Of a DNA stretch of 64,000 nucleotides, positions 1-12,400 are shown piece by piece. The stretch spans positions 15,983,001-16,047,000 of the forward strand of contig NC_088921.1 in the NCBI RefSeq assembly GCF_038396675.1. The letters are read 5' to 3'. This DNA is from Hydra vulgaris (taxonomy: Eukaryota > Cnidaria > Hydrozoa > Anthoathecata > Hydridae). Both the position numbers and the translations under genes were made by a program. The notes under the pieces are model-generated. The model was not told where the DNA came from and did no database searches. It worked only from the letters and a program-made list of their open reading frames with translations. Positions within the stretch are counted from its first letter, which is position 1, and each line of letters opens with the position of its first letter.

Positions 1-557
1 ACAGTGGAGAAAAGAATTAGCCTCACCATGTACTGATCCAATATTTTGTAAATCTGTAAGCAAGTTTGTGCGGTGTATCTTTTGTATACATATAACTATT
101 GTTACAAACAACAACTTTTTAGATTATAATATAGCATAAATAAATTGTGGTACATTTGATAAAATCGTAAAATGTATATTACTTGATATTTTCAGTAACA
201 AATAGAATTAGCCTCATCAATAACTATTTTTAATTTACTTGTATATTTTGATCTGGTGATATGCATTTGTGACTTAACTTTTTATAATTATTTGTAAGTT
301 GAACAAGGACTGTGAAATTAGTACTCATAAAATTTTTAACATTTGGTTTTTGATACCTTAATTTGAAGTGCCATTTTTATATCAATTCTTTTAATTTAGA
401 CATTCTTCCTGATGAGCCTACAGATGGTGAAACAATGTGTAGAAGACAACTAAAAATCAGATGAGCATTTTTACTAATTTTACAATTTCTTATAATTTAT
501 TGTTCGCTGAACATTTTATACTAGGATGGCTTATGTTGAATTGAATTATACTTTAAA

Positions 558-612
558 ATAACAACAACAACAACACTAACAACAGCAACAACAATAAAAA
601 CAGCAACAGGTA
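558..612. repeat. CAA-rich microsatellite
   Basis: Imperfect (CAA)n run with CAG and CTA variants. It lies inside the non-transposase insert of the mariner-like element. About 646-760, just after it, reads openly for some 40 codons (containing HPKGRKDYGSVIEA), but no family is recognised. Confidence 0.7.
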
Positions 613-1039
613 AATTGACATCTGTTATGCAATAAAACATCTTGAGCTCACATCCTAAGGGACGCAAAGATTATGGTTCTGTAATAGAGGCAAATACAAT
701 CTCTTCGTTTCATTGGAGGAGTGCCTCATTTAGAAGGCGACCAGGAATGCAAAGGGAGATGTTGGAAAACAATTAATAACATTTACAATTACTTTTGTAC
801 TTTGTTAATCTACTAATTATAAATTTATTTAAAACTGTTTGGTAAATGTATTTTTTTCCTTTTACATTGTTTCTGTATTTTGTATTGTTATTTTTGTGTA
901 TAGAAATTAGAAACAATAACACATGTGCCATAACATGTGAGACTGGCTTTAACTAGCAATAATTAATTAGTAAGTTTATGGCACCAAATTAAAGCTCTAA
1001 CTTTTCTCTATCAAATAGTATATAAATTGTCTGATTATT

Positions 1040-1930
1040 TTTTGTTTAAAAAACAATTTAAAATGCCAAATCAACAAGTCCTAAAAACTTTTGTACAACT
1101 TTTATTGAAAAAAGCATGAAAATGAAAAACACGTTGTTTGGAACTACATTAAGATTGAAGGTTTCTTAAATGCTACAATTATAAATATATGGAGGGTTAC
1201 AATCAAATTAAACCATTGGATCCAAAAGCTGGAAATAGAAGAAGGCCTACTTTTAATACACAAAACAAACACATCAAGTTAAGAAAAATGCTTAACCATC
1301 ATAGATGTGTGTCACTTTCAAAGGCTACTAGAAGGCTTAGTTATCGCAAAAGCATTATCAGACAAATCTGAAAATACTTTAAAAAGCCTATTCTTTGTTT
1401 TTAAAGAAAAAAAATGACCAGACAGAACTCCTGAACAGAAACTTTAAGCTAGCCCAAAAAGTGGTCAACTTTAATTAAAATATCATTACTACAAATTTAT
1501 TATTGACTATGAGTTTTACTTTGTAGAATAGAAAACTGGTAATAATAAATACAATTCAAATGATAATAGTAATAATGAATACTATGGTAATAAATAAATT
1601 CAAATGATCAAAATTTGACACCAGACATTGCTAAGTATTGTGACGTTGCAAAATTTGAAAAAAAAATACTTAAATGGATGGCTATCTCTCTAATAGGGGT
1701 AACATCAATTTACATTGTACCTTCTGGTCAAGCAATAAACCAAGAGATCTATTTAAAAGAGTGTTTAAAAAACACACCAAGTACATTTTTTGGTTCCATT
1801 TGGCAACATCTGACTATGCAAAGTCAGCAACAAAATGGCTGAAAAACCGGAAGATACCATTTGTTTAAAAAAGGGACAATCCAGCAAAACTTTCCAAATG
1901 CTATGTCAAGCCTTGAGCATCAAATTAGTT
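1040..1930 (+). pseudogene. Tc1/mariner transposase pseudogene
   Basis: Reading across frames shows the order of a Tc1/mariner transposase. A basic helix-turn-helix part (HHRCVSLSKATRRLSYRKS) lies at about 1290-1365. The catalytic half then gives DVAKFEKKILKWMAIS, a YIVPSGQAINQEIYLKECL block at 1710-1770, and FW-x2-LATSDYAKSATKWL followed by a K-x-DNPAK motif at 1790-1890. These correspond to the DDE-domain segments around the second Asp and the sequence before the final acidic residue. The reading frame switches more than once, several stops interrupt it, and the expected Asp of the FWxDLA-type motif reads as His. The C-terminal RPIE/FW motif is missing. It is a dead copy. The family call is secure; the exact subfamily is not. 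Confidence 0.8.
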
Positions 1931-2772
1931 ATTGTGCAAATAGACTTGACCTAAATGCTGAACAAAAGCTGGTATAAGTACCAATACCAAACTTGACCAA
2001 ATTTGAAAATATGGAATCTTGCGATGCATATTTTATTCTATTTACATACAAAAAAATTTTTTTATCATGTTCATGCCTTTTATTAACTTAAGTTTAAAAC
2101 CAGTCTAAAATCAAATGGTACAGGTGATTTATAGTATTTCACCTTTTTTTTTTTACTAACAGCTCCTGCTGATTAAAAATCTTTATTATTTTTGAAAAAA
2201 ATTTACTGAGTTTAAATTATTTTTATTACTCATATTTTATTATATTTTATTCAACACAAATGTATTTAAATTCTAGATTTGTGAAATCTTTTTTCAACTT
2301 AAAGGTCCTGCATAATGGTCTTTTTAACAAAGATCTTTGTTTGCATTATTTAGCTTAGTATGTTTAAAAACTGAATAGCATTTAACTTTTTGTTATAAAG
2401 TATGTTTCAATTGAGTGATAGGTAAAAAAGCCATTTTAAAAAGTTTGATTTATTACTGTTCTTCTTATATTGAGAAAATAAAAATAAGATCAGAAAAGAA
2501 AAGAAAATATAAATAGAATAATTAAAATAATGCTTGTTAACACAACCCTCTCTAAAAGCTATTTCTCAAAACACAAACTCAAGAAACTCAAAAAATGGCC
2601 TCTGCATGGATAAACAAGTTGAGCAAGATATTAAGGATGCAGTCCAAATTTTCAGTTTTGAGTCACAAACAAAATTCAAACAACTTTAAACTTTTGTTTT
2701 ATATTATGCTTATAAAAAAAATAAAATTATGAAACGTTGATAAATGTTTATGAGAGAAATCAAAATAAGGTT

Positions 2773-3168
2773 TCACTTGATAAATGAATATAACAAAGTT
2801 GTGTTAATCAAACAGTAATTTATTAAGTGAAGATTGTGTAAAAGTTGAAAGCAATTAAAGATAATAACCTCTAGTAACCAATGATCACTTAGATAAGCAA
2901 CTGACAAAATAAACACAAATAATGGTTGTAGCAATATTAAAAAAAGCAACCAAACAAAGCTAACAAGAAGCTTAACTTGATGTAAAGTATTCTTCCACAA
3001 TGTAATAAAAGTCATACTAATAATAATCATTGAAATTAAATCTGTCACCATTTTTATTGAACTTTTTAAGCAAACAAACTTAATTCTGATTGTTAATGTT
3101 AAATAAAGCATTATACTTACCTTTCTTAGCAGAACCGTCTGAAGAACTTTCTGGTGAATTTGAAGTTT
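2773..3168 (-). CDS. Two putative exons of an unknown membrane protein
   Basis: A 48-bp exon (3168 to 3121) is bounded by a CATTTAG acceptor and a consensus GTAAGT donor, and codes for TSNSPESSSDGSAKK. Splicing to a TGACAG acceptor at 3042 removes a 79-base intron and keeps the frame: the codon AAG-AAA-G|AT gives KKD. The second exon then reads LISMIIISMTFITLW and two long hydrophobic stretches around LLVSFVWLLFLILLQPLFVF, ending at a stop at 2773. The prediction is a Ser-rich polar segment followed by one or two membrane helices. The matching splice phase and strong donor are the evidence; no homologue is recognised. The low-complexity A+T sequence means chance is possible. Upstream exons, if any, would lie beyond 3190. 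Confidence 0.3.
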   Translation of the reverse strand, partial: KLQIHQKVLQTVLLRKVSIMLYLTLTIRIKFVCLKSSIKMVTDLISMIIISMTFITLWKNTLHQVKLLVSFVWLLFLILLQPLFVFILSVAYLSDHWLLEVIIFNCFQLLHNLHLINYCLINTTLLYSFIK

Positions 3169-3237
3169 CTAAATGATATGTTAAAATAATTTCTCCTAAC
3201 AAAAAAAAACTTTTATAATAAATATAGAAAATGAGCT

Positions 3238-3385
3238 ATTATATATAATAATATAATATAACAATATATATAACAAATATATATAACAATATATATAAAA
3301 ACAAACAATATATATAACAATATATATAATAAATAATAATAGTTTATATAATAATATATATAATAATATAATACATATAAATAAG
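3238..3385. repeat. ATATATAATA-type low-complexity tract
   Basis: Imperfect repeats of ATATATAACA/ATAATA units. Long open frames here are artefacts of composition. Confidence 0.7.
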
Positions 3386-3495
3386 TCAAAAAAAAAACGC
3401 AATAAATATGACTAGAAAGTTTATTTGTTTAATGGTGTTTTTTTATTTTTATTTTAATATTTTTTTTTTAAATATTTTGAAAACATGCGAGGAAA

Positions 3496-3680
3496 GTTGC
3501 TCTATCAACTGACAAATAGGTAAAACATGTGAGGGGTGTTGCTATATTAACTATCTTATAGCCTGTTGCAATAAGGGAATGCTGCTACATCAACTATCTT
3601 ATAGTCTGCTGCTACAAAGGAGGGCTGCTACATCAACTACCTTATAACTGGCTGTTATAAGGTAGTGCCGCTACATCATC
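3496..3680. repeat. 43-bp tandem repeat, about 4.3 copies
   Basis: Units start at 3496, 3538, 3581, 3624 and 3667 (the last partial). They share GCTGCTACATCAACTATCTT near the start. The first unit is 42 bp and the next three are exactly 43 bp. The sequence is G+C-richer than its surroundings. No open frame is maintained, so it is a minisatellite rather than a protein repeat. Confidence 0.85.
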
Positions 3681-4043
3681 TGAGGGTTTGGTTTGGGCAA
3701 GCAATCTATGATTTAAAAATGATAGATTTTTCTGGCTAATTATTCCTACATGTTACAATTATTTTTTGAAGCAAAATGTGGAATATACTTTCTAGATAAA
3801 AGTTTAACTCTTATGTATCTGTCTCAACTCATTTCTCCAACTACAGCTGCTGCTTCTGTAACTAATTTAAGATTTCTACACTTTGAGAATGGAATAGAAA
3901 ATCCTCTAAAGTCAATTTTTGCATAATTTGTATAGCATTTTCAAGTAAATATATAATATAAAATCTATCTTTATATTTCAATGAAATATACATTCTTACA
4001 ACTGATCATCATCGACATTGCTCTGAGTGCCATTTATGGAATC

Positions 4044-4127
<84 letters not shown>

Positions 4128-4720
4128 AGATCAGAAGAGATACTAACTAATGCTTCTAAACTGCATTTGTTAGACGAAAAACAAATCATAGAACTTCTGT
4201 CTCTCTAATGCTTTGGTTAATATAAAGGTACTTTCTATATCTGAAGAACCAATAACCATATTTCTTTGAATTCTTTAGTCCATTAAAAATTCATACTTAA
4301 GTATTGGCATCTTTGACTTGCTCAAACATGTGCAATTACTTAAATTAAGACAATCATATGTCAAGCAAAGCAAAACTTTTTAACTTAGCAACTGATACTG
4401 TTGAAGTCTTTGATTCTACTTTCAAAGCTACACTCTTTACATTTTAGGAATTTTAACAAAATTTTGTTAACATTTACCAAAACTCTAGAAACTATTGTGT
4501 ATGAATTGGTAGTCTTGGTTTTAATTTAAAAAAAGAATAGTGCTGTATGACCTTAACAGTCGGAAGTTTGTGAGAAATAAGTTTACATTAATAACAGGAC
4601 AAGTTACAAAGAAAGAGCTGCATTTTTGTAACAGCTATAGTTTGTCACAAAAATCAAAATATTTTATAATTTTCTAAATATAAGCTTAGTTTAATTCAAT
4701 TTGCAAAACAAAATTCTAAA
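3681..4720. other. No gene seen; AT microsatellite at 4047-4122
   Basis: Apart from a pure (AT)n array of about 38 units at 4047-4122, nothing recognisable was found. The open frame running through the array is compositional. Confidence 0.6.
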
Positions 4721-4887
4721 AATAGATTTAAATTTAATAAACAATATAATGATAAATTATTTGGTATATATACAGCAACATATCTAGGCCGATTTTGCTA
4801 CCGGTATACTGGTATGGGCCCCCAAATTTCTGCCTAAACTCAATTTAAAATTTTATATTAGCATCAAGTTTGTAAAACTTGATGGTA

Positions 4888-5041
4888 ATAGTTTCTCCGC
4901 GCAGCGGCCTTGTTCGTCAAGGTTCGTGTTTCGAAGTTATAGAGTTGAGAGAGGGTTATGACCACAATTAAGTAGCCTCCTCATTTGTAGTGGCCTTCTG
5001 GGCCTTGGGGAGGTGAAATAGCAAAAAAAAAAAAAAAAAAA
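4888..5041 (+). mobile_element. 5'-truncated tRNA-derived SINE with poly(A) tail
   Basis: Bases 4890-5022 match the reverse complement of the body of the full-length SINE at 42250-42505 (shared GTTTCTCCG, AGAGTTGAGAGAGGGTTAT, AGTAGCCTCCTC and GGCCTTG blocks). The tRNA-like head is missing. It ends in an uninterrupted run of about 19 A, showing retrotransposition in the plus orientation. A clear target-site duplication was not found. Confidence 0.8.
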
Positions 5042-5436
5042 TATAAAGGTTTTAAAGTTAATTAATATAAAATTGTTTAAAAAACATATAAAAATAAAAA
5101 TAAAACAATTTTTTATTACTTATTGTCTTGCTGTTTTGTGATAAAGTTTGTTAAGATAATTACAAAATAGATATTGTTGTTTAAAAAAACGTAAAATTTG
5201 AAAAACGACTGTTTAAACAGATTGTAAATGTATTTTAAGTCAATCAGAATGTTTAATTCAAATTCAAGTGGATTGAATATGTTAAAATTGAATTAAATGT
5301 AAAACACATTTGATTGGATTAAAAAATGAAACGCTTAACATTTTATATTTTTAAATAAAAACATAAACTTTTTACAAATACTCTTTGAGTTTGTCCTCCA
5401 CCTACATTTTCATATAATGACACTATAAAAAAACTA

Positions 5437-6120
5437 TAATTTACAATACGATTAAATTCTATAAGCTTCAAATTTTTTCATTTCAAATAAAAGCAAAATT
5501 GCATTAAAAATATTTAAATAGTAAATTAATAAAAGTTTTTTAAAACATAATAACATTTTAATAATCATGCTAAAAAACTGGATTTGAAAAGTAAAAGAAT
5601 AACAACAAAAAAATGTTATTAACTTATGAATGAATTTATTAAAATTTTGAATTTTAGATTTAAATTTAATAAACCATATACAGATAAATTATTTGGTATA
5701 TATATACAGTGACGTATCCGGCTTTATCCAGATTTTAAAATAAGATAAGATAATTTTAATTTAATCGGCTAGATTATTTATTTACTAGTCAAGAAGGAAA
5801 CATTGTAATAGCAGAGCTAATCGAGACAAGTTCCCTTTGAAGTACTACTCATTCGCTGAGTAGTTATTAATGTTATTAATAACTACTCAACGAATTATTA
5901 TAACATTAATAACAATTAATGTAATTAATTGTTATTAATGTTATAATAATAATTATAATTTACAATGCAATTAAATTCTATAAGCTTTAAACTTTTTCAT
6001 TTCAAATGAGAGCAAAATTGCATTAAAAATATTTAAATAATAAATTAATAAAAGTTTTTTAAAACATAATAACATTTTAATAATCATGCAAAAAACTGGA
6101 CTTGAAAAGTAAAAGAATAA
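5437..6120. repeat. Spaced direct repeat, about 170 bp per copy
   Basis: Bases 5437-5606 and 5951-6120 are close copies: both contain ATTCTATAAGCTT, GCAAAATTGCATTAAAAATA and AATAATCATGC. A second pair of about 60 bp (4730-4790 and 5655-5715) shares TTATTTGGTATATATA. The layout suggests two decayed copies of one A+T-rich repeat, the second carrying the palindromes of 5851-5953. No coding potential was seen. Confidence 0.65.
5851..5953. repeat. Two adjoining palindromes
   Basis: Arms 5851-5871 and 5875-5895 (21 bp, one mismatch, 3-base loop) are followed at once by arms 5894-5920 and 5924-5953 (27 bp or more, loop GTA). They would form a tandem pair of hairpins. Confidence 0.85.
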
Positions 6121-6490
6121 ATTGAAAAATAGTTATTAACTTATAAATTAATTAAAATTCTGAATGAATTGACCCTGTTATGTAATAAACAAGCTATGTA
6201 ATAAATCTTTTTAGCCTATTTAAAAGAAACATAAAAATATTGTTTATTAAATGTTGTAGTTATTGCTTGCTTATTAAATGTTATAGTTAAAACTTCTCAT
6301 GCGGATAAAGCAAGTAAATGAAAATGAGCGGCGAATTAATGCGTTAAAGCTGTCATGTTGTAATAAATGTAACATTATTTTGGTTAATTATTTATATTTT
6401 TATTTGGAAAAACATAAAATACATAAATTTGTGTTCTAAAAAAAAAACTGATCCTCTAAATGCAGACAGGATTTTGAAACCAATCTTTAT

Positions 6491-6720
6491 AAACTAATTA
6501 ATAGTAAAATTTTTTACAACTTTATTCAAAATGAATAATATTTTTATAAAGTGTTTGTTAAAATCACTACAATTTTATATTAATAAATAGTAAATTACAA
6601 AGTAATATAATAAGGATTAAAAAAGCCTAAAAGTGCCTAAAATAAATAGAAAATAATAGTTTTGCTTGATAGAATAACTATAAACAAATGCAACTAGAAA
6701 AATAGTTAGAAAACACATTA
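6491..6720. repeat. Near-identical 230-bp direct repeat, left copy
   Basis: Almost base-for-base the same as 14810-15040 (shared TTTTTACAACTTTATTCAAA, AAAGCCTAAAAGTGCCTAAA and GCAACTAGAAAAATAGTTAG). I see only a few differences. The two copies flank 8.1 kb that includes the foldback element and the LINE. The flanking sequence diverges abruptly on both sides of each copy. A third, much more diverged copy may lie near 15420-15480. Confidence 0.8.
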
Positions 6721-6859
6721 CTTATATATTTTTATATAATTCTGACATATATAAAATTTGCCGAATGGTCACACACAAGCAGTGAACGCCCGAGGAAAGA
6801 AATGAAGTACATTAGAATAAAGGAGAATTATTTTTCAAACAAAGCATATTTTGACAGTT

Positions 6860-8595
6860 GGGTAATTCCATGTAAAAGTGGGACAAAAAATTGAAATTTT
6901 TCAGTCACCCTATCAGATTTCTTTCAAATTTGAACCAGTGGTACCCATCAATATAACAAAAAAAAAAAATAAAGTTTGAGCTCCCAAATCCAAATGGTTC
7001 AAAAGTTATGACATTTTAAAATTCAGCCTGAAACGCTCTATTTCTTTCCACTTCCGCCATTATGAACTTTATAGTAGGTTGCGCTTTCATTAATTCCCGG
7101 AGTTGCCTAAGTCTCATTGATTAGATGTTTTTTTCAAATTAAGTAGGTGATCCTAGGCTATCTTTATAAAAAAGAAGGTTTTGGTTTCTTAAAGCATAGA
7201 AAAGGTATTTTATTTTGAAGTTTAGACAAAAAATTTCTTTATTTAGCATCTATTCTCTATTAAAGATTTTATAGCGATACTTATTGTGTGAATAATTTAA
7301 GTTCTAGTAGAGAAATATGACTGCAAATTGGTATCTGACCATTTTTAAAGGTGTTAAATACAAAGATGAAGAGAAATTAACCTAATTCCTAATATTTTAA
7401 AAAATATTAGGAATATCTTCAAAATAAAAATATTCAAGAATATCTTCAAAAGGTTCGATCCCAACCAAAGATGCATATGTTGTGAGATGATGTTCACTTT
7501 CTAGGTTGATTCCAATAGAGCACTTTTGACTGTTTGCCATGACTAAGAAACTGAATTACCAAACAAGATTTAATAATTATTTAATCTAAAATTAAAATAA
7601 TTTTTTTACATTGAAATTTGTTATTATTAACTGCTGTTTCAAAACTATATTTAGACACATAGCTGATGTCCCAAACCTATTTTTACACATCACAGCAGGC
7701 GTTGCAAGACTATATTTTTTATGATAATTCACTTCACAAAATTTTATGTCTATATCAAAATCAACCTTAATAAACAGTTTTTACACACCACAATTGAACC
7801 CATGAGAGTCAATTTGTGAAAATGTTACCCCGTTTTATGGTTAAGTAATATTATACCATTTTAAAATTCAAAATTTATTTTAAAATATTAGGAATTGGGT
7901 TAATTTCTCTTTATCTTTGTATTCCACACCTTTAAAAATGGTCAGGTACCAATTTTTAGTCATATTTCTCTACTAGAACTTAAATTATTCACACAATAAG
8001 TATCGCTATAAAATCTTTAATAGAGAATAGATGCTAAATAAAGATTTTTTTTTTCTAAATTTCAAAATAACATATCTTTATTATGCTTTAAGAAACCAAA
8101 ACTTTCTTTTTTATAAAGATAGCCTAGGATCACCTACCTCATTTGAAATAAAAATCGAATCTATGAGACTTGGGCAACTTTGGGAATTGAAATTGGGAAA
8201 TGAAAGCGAAAACCATGGTTACAGAACAAAAAACTTGACTGGCCATTTTAAAATAAAAAAAAAACTATCAAAAAATTTAAATTTCACTATTTTATCTACA
8301 TTTTTGAATTCAGCACCCTCAAAAATGGTCAGGTACCAATTTTTAGCCACATTCTTCCACTAGATCTTAAATTATTTAATTAAAAGTACAACTACAAAAT
8401 CCATAATGGGGGACTTCCTAACAAAAAGAACGTTTTAGGCTAAATTTCAAAACATCATAACTTTTGAACCGTTTGGATTTGGGAGCTCAAAATTTGCATT
8501 TTTTCATGTTTCCTTAATAGGTACCACTGGTAAAAATTTAAAGAAAATCCAAGATGTGACTGAAATGACTGTCTCACTTTTACATGGAATTACCC
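6860..8595. mobile_element. 1.74-kb foldback element with very long inverted arms
   Basis: The left end GGGTAATTCCATGTAAAAGT is repeated inverted at the right end. Homology of the arms continues for at least 550 bases (6860-7410 against 7880-8595), through the shared blocks around GGTACC, GTTTGGATTTGGGAGCTC, ATAGCCTAGGATCACCTAC and AAGTATCGCTATAAAATC. The right arm also holds an internal direct duplication (about 7930 and 8320, shared AAAAATGGTCAGGTACCAAT). Only about 450 bases (7415-7870) separate the arms, and no transposase is seen. The tetramer AGTT borders both ends (6856-6859, 8596-8599) and may be a target duplication. The frame at 8031-8363 lies in the right arm and is not considered a gene. 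Non-autonomous DNA transposon; superfamily not assigned. Confidence 0.85.
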
Positions 8596-8984
8596 AGTTG
8601 TCAAGACAAAAATAAAGATTAATAGAGGAATATTAAATATAAATAAGACAGAAAATGCACCTAAACATTACTAACAATAATAATAAAAAATAAATAGCTG
8701 TATAAATACTAATATGAAGTAAGGTAAACAAAAAATATATCACCAAACAAAAAATAAATAAAACAAAAAATTATGCATACAACAATGAAAGGCCTCAGAA
8801 TGGAAAAAAAACATTAATGCCAATGTGTAAACATAATTTGTGTAGTGATTAAGTAATAAACATCTCCTCAGAGTCGCGTCTATTATTATTGGCGTTTTGA
8901 TGAGGATCAGCACTTATAACTAGTTTATCCCGTCAGACAAACGTCATCGCCACCATATGCTTTACCCCGCGACTTACACCTATT

Positions 8985-9045
8985 CCATACTGCAGTAAAA
9001 AAGGATTCACTACAAATAGCCAAAACCCAACCATACCCAAACTTG
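8985..9045. repeat. Inverted repeat partner of 14385-14445
   Basis: The block CAAAACCCAACCATACCCAA, plus GGATTCACT and CCATACTGCAG, occurs here and in reverse complement at 14385-14445. The pair flanks the LINE and may mark the ends of an older element into which the LINE inserted. Bases 9046-9470 show nothing else. Confidence 0.6.
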
Positions 9046-9469
9046 TAAAACACTAATATTTTTTTGATGATATGATATAAAAAGTGTCGATCTACTGCAC
9101 AATATAAATAATTATAAAATCACTTACCATACCACCGGAAGAAAAAACTAAGCACAATAAATTAAAATTCAAATAAAAACACCAGAAACAAAACTAAAAC
9201 AACTAAAGTGTGCAAACAAAAAATACTAATAAAATTTCCCCTTAGACCATTTAAACCACATAGGTACTTCCAGCACCCATGAAGCAAAAACAATCAAATG
9301 GCAATATACCCTATTAAAAACCCTTTTAGAATTAAATAAAACGCAATAGAGTCTTCAAAAAACTCTAACACTGTCATAGATACTTCATTCGAATTTTGTT
9401 AACCAATCCTAAAGTGTAAGAAAATGAAACAACTCTCGCAAATTAAAAACATAACTAAAAATCAAGTAA

Positions 9470-12400
9470 TATATATATATATATTTTCTTAAACATCTTC
9501 GCTTCCAACAAGGCTGCAAGCAGCCACTAATTAAAGTTGGAAGTTACTCAAAGAGAAAAGATGAAGATTGTAGAGCAAGATAACGATTGACGGACGACTT
9601 AAAAGATTGCAAATTATATGAATCAGGAAAGCAAGATGAAGGAAGGGAATTCCAAAGAGCTGATGTTCGAGGAAAAAAACTAGACGAATAAGCGTTTTTG
9701 GAGCACTTAGGAACAGTCACAGAAAAAGGATGACACTTAATTGAATGACGAGTAACACGAGAATGAATTATAGTAGATGGCACAAGAGACGCTAGCTCTT
9801 TAGAGCAGCGCCCGTTATAGTATTTGTAGAAAAGAGAAAGAGAAGCAACATTATGACGATGTGATAATGGTTGGAGGTTGGCTGCAAGAGCAGGTCCAAC
9901 AATGTTTACAATGCGATTTTGCACCTTGTCTTAAAGAGAAAGGGCATCATTAGAAGATCCGCCCCCAGATATGGCAACAGTATTCCATACAAGGCCGGAT
10001 TTAAGATTTATAGAGATAGAGAATAGAATCCGAAGTAAGAAAGTGACGAGCTCGATAAAGAGATGCAACCTTAGCAGATGCTAATTTTGCAACTGATTTA
10101 ATATATGGTTTCCAAGAAAGATTGGAAGTAAGAGTTAATCCTAGAAGATGAAGAGTAGGTGACTCATCGAGTACATCACTGTTCATAAATATAGGAAGAT
10201 CTAAATTATTGCGATAACAATTGGCTGAAAAAAATTGAGTTTTATCTGAATTAAAGTTCACCAGCCACTGTGAGCCCCATGTTGTAGCAGAAGTGAGACC
10301 CTTTTCAAGCTCAAATGCCCCCTCCAAGCAATCAGAGGGTGATGGTTTCTTATCACGAAAAGAGTAAATGGTAGTATCATCAGCAAACAATGCCACCTTA
10401 GATGTGACAATATCTGGAAGATCGTTAATGAAATTTAAAAAGAGTATAGGGCCAAGGATAGAATCTTGAGGAACCCCTGAAGTAACAGAATAAGAAGAAG
10501 AGTGTTGTCCATCGAGGACAACTTTTATGCTACGATTGGAGAGGAAGGATTCAATGATCTTAAAGATGTTGCCGGATATACCATAAGAAGAAAGCTTATG
10601 GAGAAGACCAGCATGCCAAACTTTATCAAAAGCTTTTGAAATATCAAGAGCGATGGCCTTAACCTCTCCACCTTTATCTAATGCACGATAAAACCTGTCA
10701 GTTATTACTGTTAGCAAATCAGCTGTAGAACGAGAAGAGCGAAATCCATATTGATGGTCAGAAAGTAAGTTATTAGATTCAAGATGAGAAATTAAGTGTT
10801 TGTTAATTAAAGATTCAAAACCTTGCTTATGATAGGAAGAAGACTTATGGGACGGTAGTTAGACGAATCGGATCGCTCTCCAGAATTTTTGAAGATAGGG
10901 ATAACAGATGCCGCTTTCCAGCAGGCTGGAAAGCAAGACTCTGATAAGCACTTGTTGAATAGTTTTGAGAGAATAGACGACAGCTCCGGAGAACACTTCT
11001 GCAAGACAATAACAGGTATGTTGTCCGGGCTACAAGCTGTAGAAGAGTCTAGGCAGGAAATCACTTTAGATACAGATGCTGGAGTGATTTGAATGTCAAG
11101 CAATGGATCAACCTGTTTGTTGGCAATATCAGGTAGAACGCAATTAGTGGAATCAAGAGATGATATTGATGAAAAGTTTTTAGCAAACAGTTCGGCTTTG
11201 TCTTTAGGTGAGGTGACAAAGTCTGAACCATACAAGAGAGGTGGAATTATAGATTTGCCCTTATTATTGATATTATTAAAGATTCTCCAGAAGTCACGAG
11301 AGCCTAATTTTTGAGATGAGATTTCATGAACTGAGAATAGCGGGTTTTGGCGTTAGACAAAACCTTTTTACAATTGTTTCTAGCAGTAATAAACAGACGT
11401 CTGTTTTCTGGAGAATTGTTTTGCTGATAAATATGGAAGTAATGGTTTCGATTGGCAATTGCAGCAGCACAGTGTGAAGAAAACCATGGAGGAGAGTGAG
11501 GCTTGACCTGGAATCGCCGAGAGGGAATAAAAGATTCCATGCCAGCCTGAATCCACGAAGTTATGTAAGAAGCACATTTGTAGTCAGGAAGACGAAAGAT
11601 TTCTACCCAAGGGCCATCACGAAGAAAATCACGGAAAGAATCCCAGTCAGCTTTACTGTAGTTGTAAGAGGTACGATAAGAGGGGGATTCAGGTGACGAA
11701 GAAGAACGAGATATTAGTTTTAGAGAAATCAAACTGTGATCAGAAGAACCTAAGGGTGAATGTGGAGAAACTGAGTACTGACTAGGATCAGAAACAAGAC
11801 ATAAGTCGAGTAGAGAAGGTAAATGATTCGGGTTGTCTGGAAAGCGAGTTGGAAAGTTGACTATTTGATTTAGGGATTGAGAAAGGCAAAAGTTGTGGGC
11901 TTTAATGCCTGCCGAATCACTGACACTTGAGCCAAGCCATTCAGAGTGGTGAGCATTAAAGTCACCAACAACAACTATATTAGCTGATGGATAAAGAGAG
12001 AGGGCTTGGTCAATATGATCAGAAATAACGTCAAAAAGTGTGCAGTCTTGAGATGAAGGAGAGCGATATAGAACAAAGAGAAAGGCAATAGAGTGAAGTG
12101 GTGCTAAATGAAAGCACATAAAAGAATAGTCTGTGGATTCAAACCTAGTTTCACGACAAATGGGTGAATTCTTACGTATGTAAATGCCCATACCAAGCAT
12201 GTGACTATTAGAGTCTTTGTGAATTAGAGGAAGATAACCATCAACACTAAGATCACAAGATGAGACAGCCGAACTCAAATTAGTCTCACAAAGAGCAAGT
12301 AGGTCTGGTGAACTTTGCAAGAGATAAGACTCAACAGAAGAAAAGTTACTTCGAAGACCACGAATATTAGTGAATGATAGGTTTAGAGAACTTGGTGATG

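Larger units (their letters stand above)
2..1980 (+). mobile_element. Tc1/mariner-like element, degenerate, internally rearranged
   Basis: The first about 375 bases match, in reverse complement, the stretch 29760-30143. Both begin with the terminus CAGTGGAGAAAA, typical of Tc1/mariner inverted repeats, so this is the 5' end of the element. About 1040-1930 encodes a decayed transposase (separate entry). Bases 375-1040 do not resemble transposase and include a CAA-rich microsatellite, so foreign sequence or a deletion separates the two ends. No matching 3' inverted repeat was found downstream, and the flanking TA on the left lies outside the window. The element is certainly inactive. Confidence 0.6.

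Noticed and set aside
8031..8363. 110-aa ORF
   Set aside because: Lies inside the right arm of the foldback element and repeats arm sequence; no protein family.
10889..11314. Plus-strand ORFs across the LINE
   Set aside because: Antisense shadows of the endonuclease/reverse-transcriptase frames.
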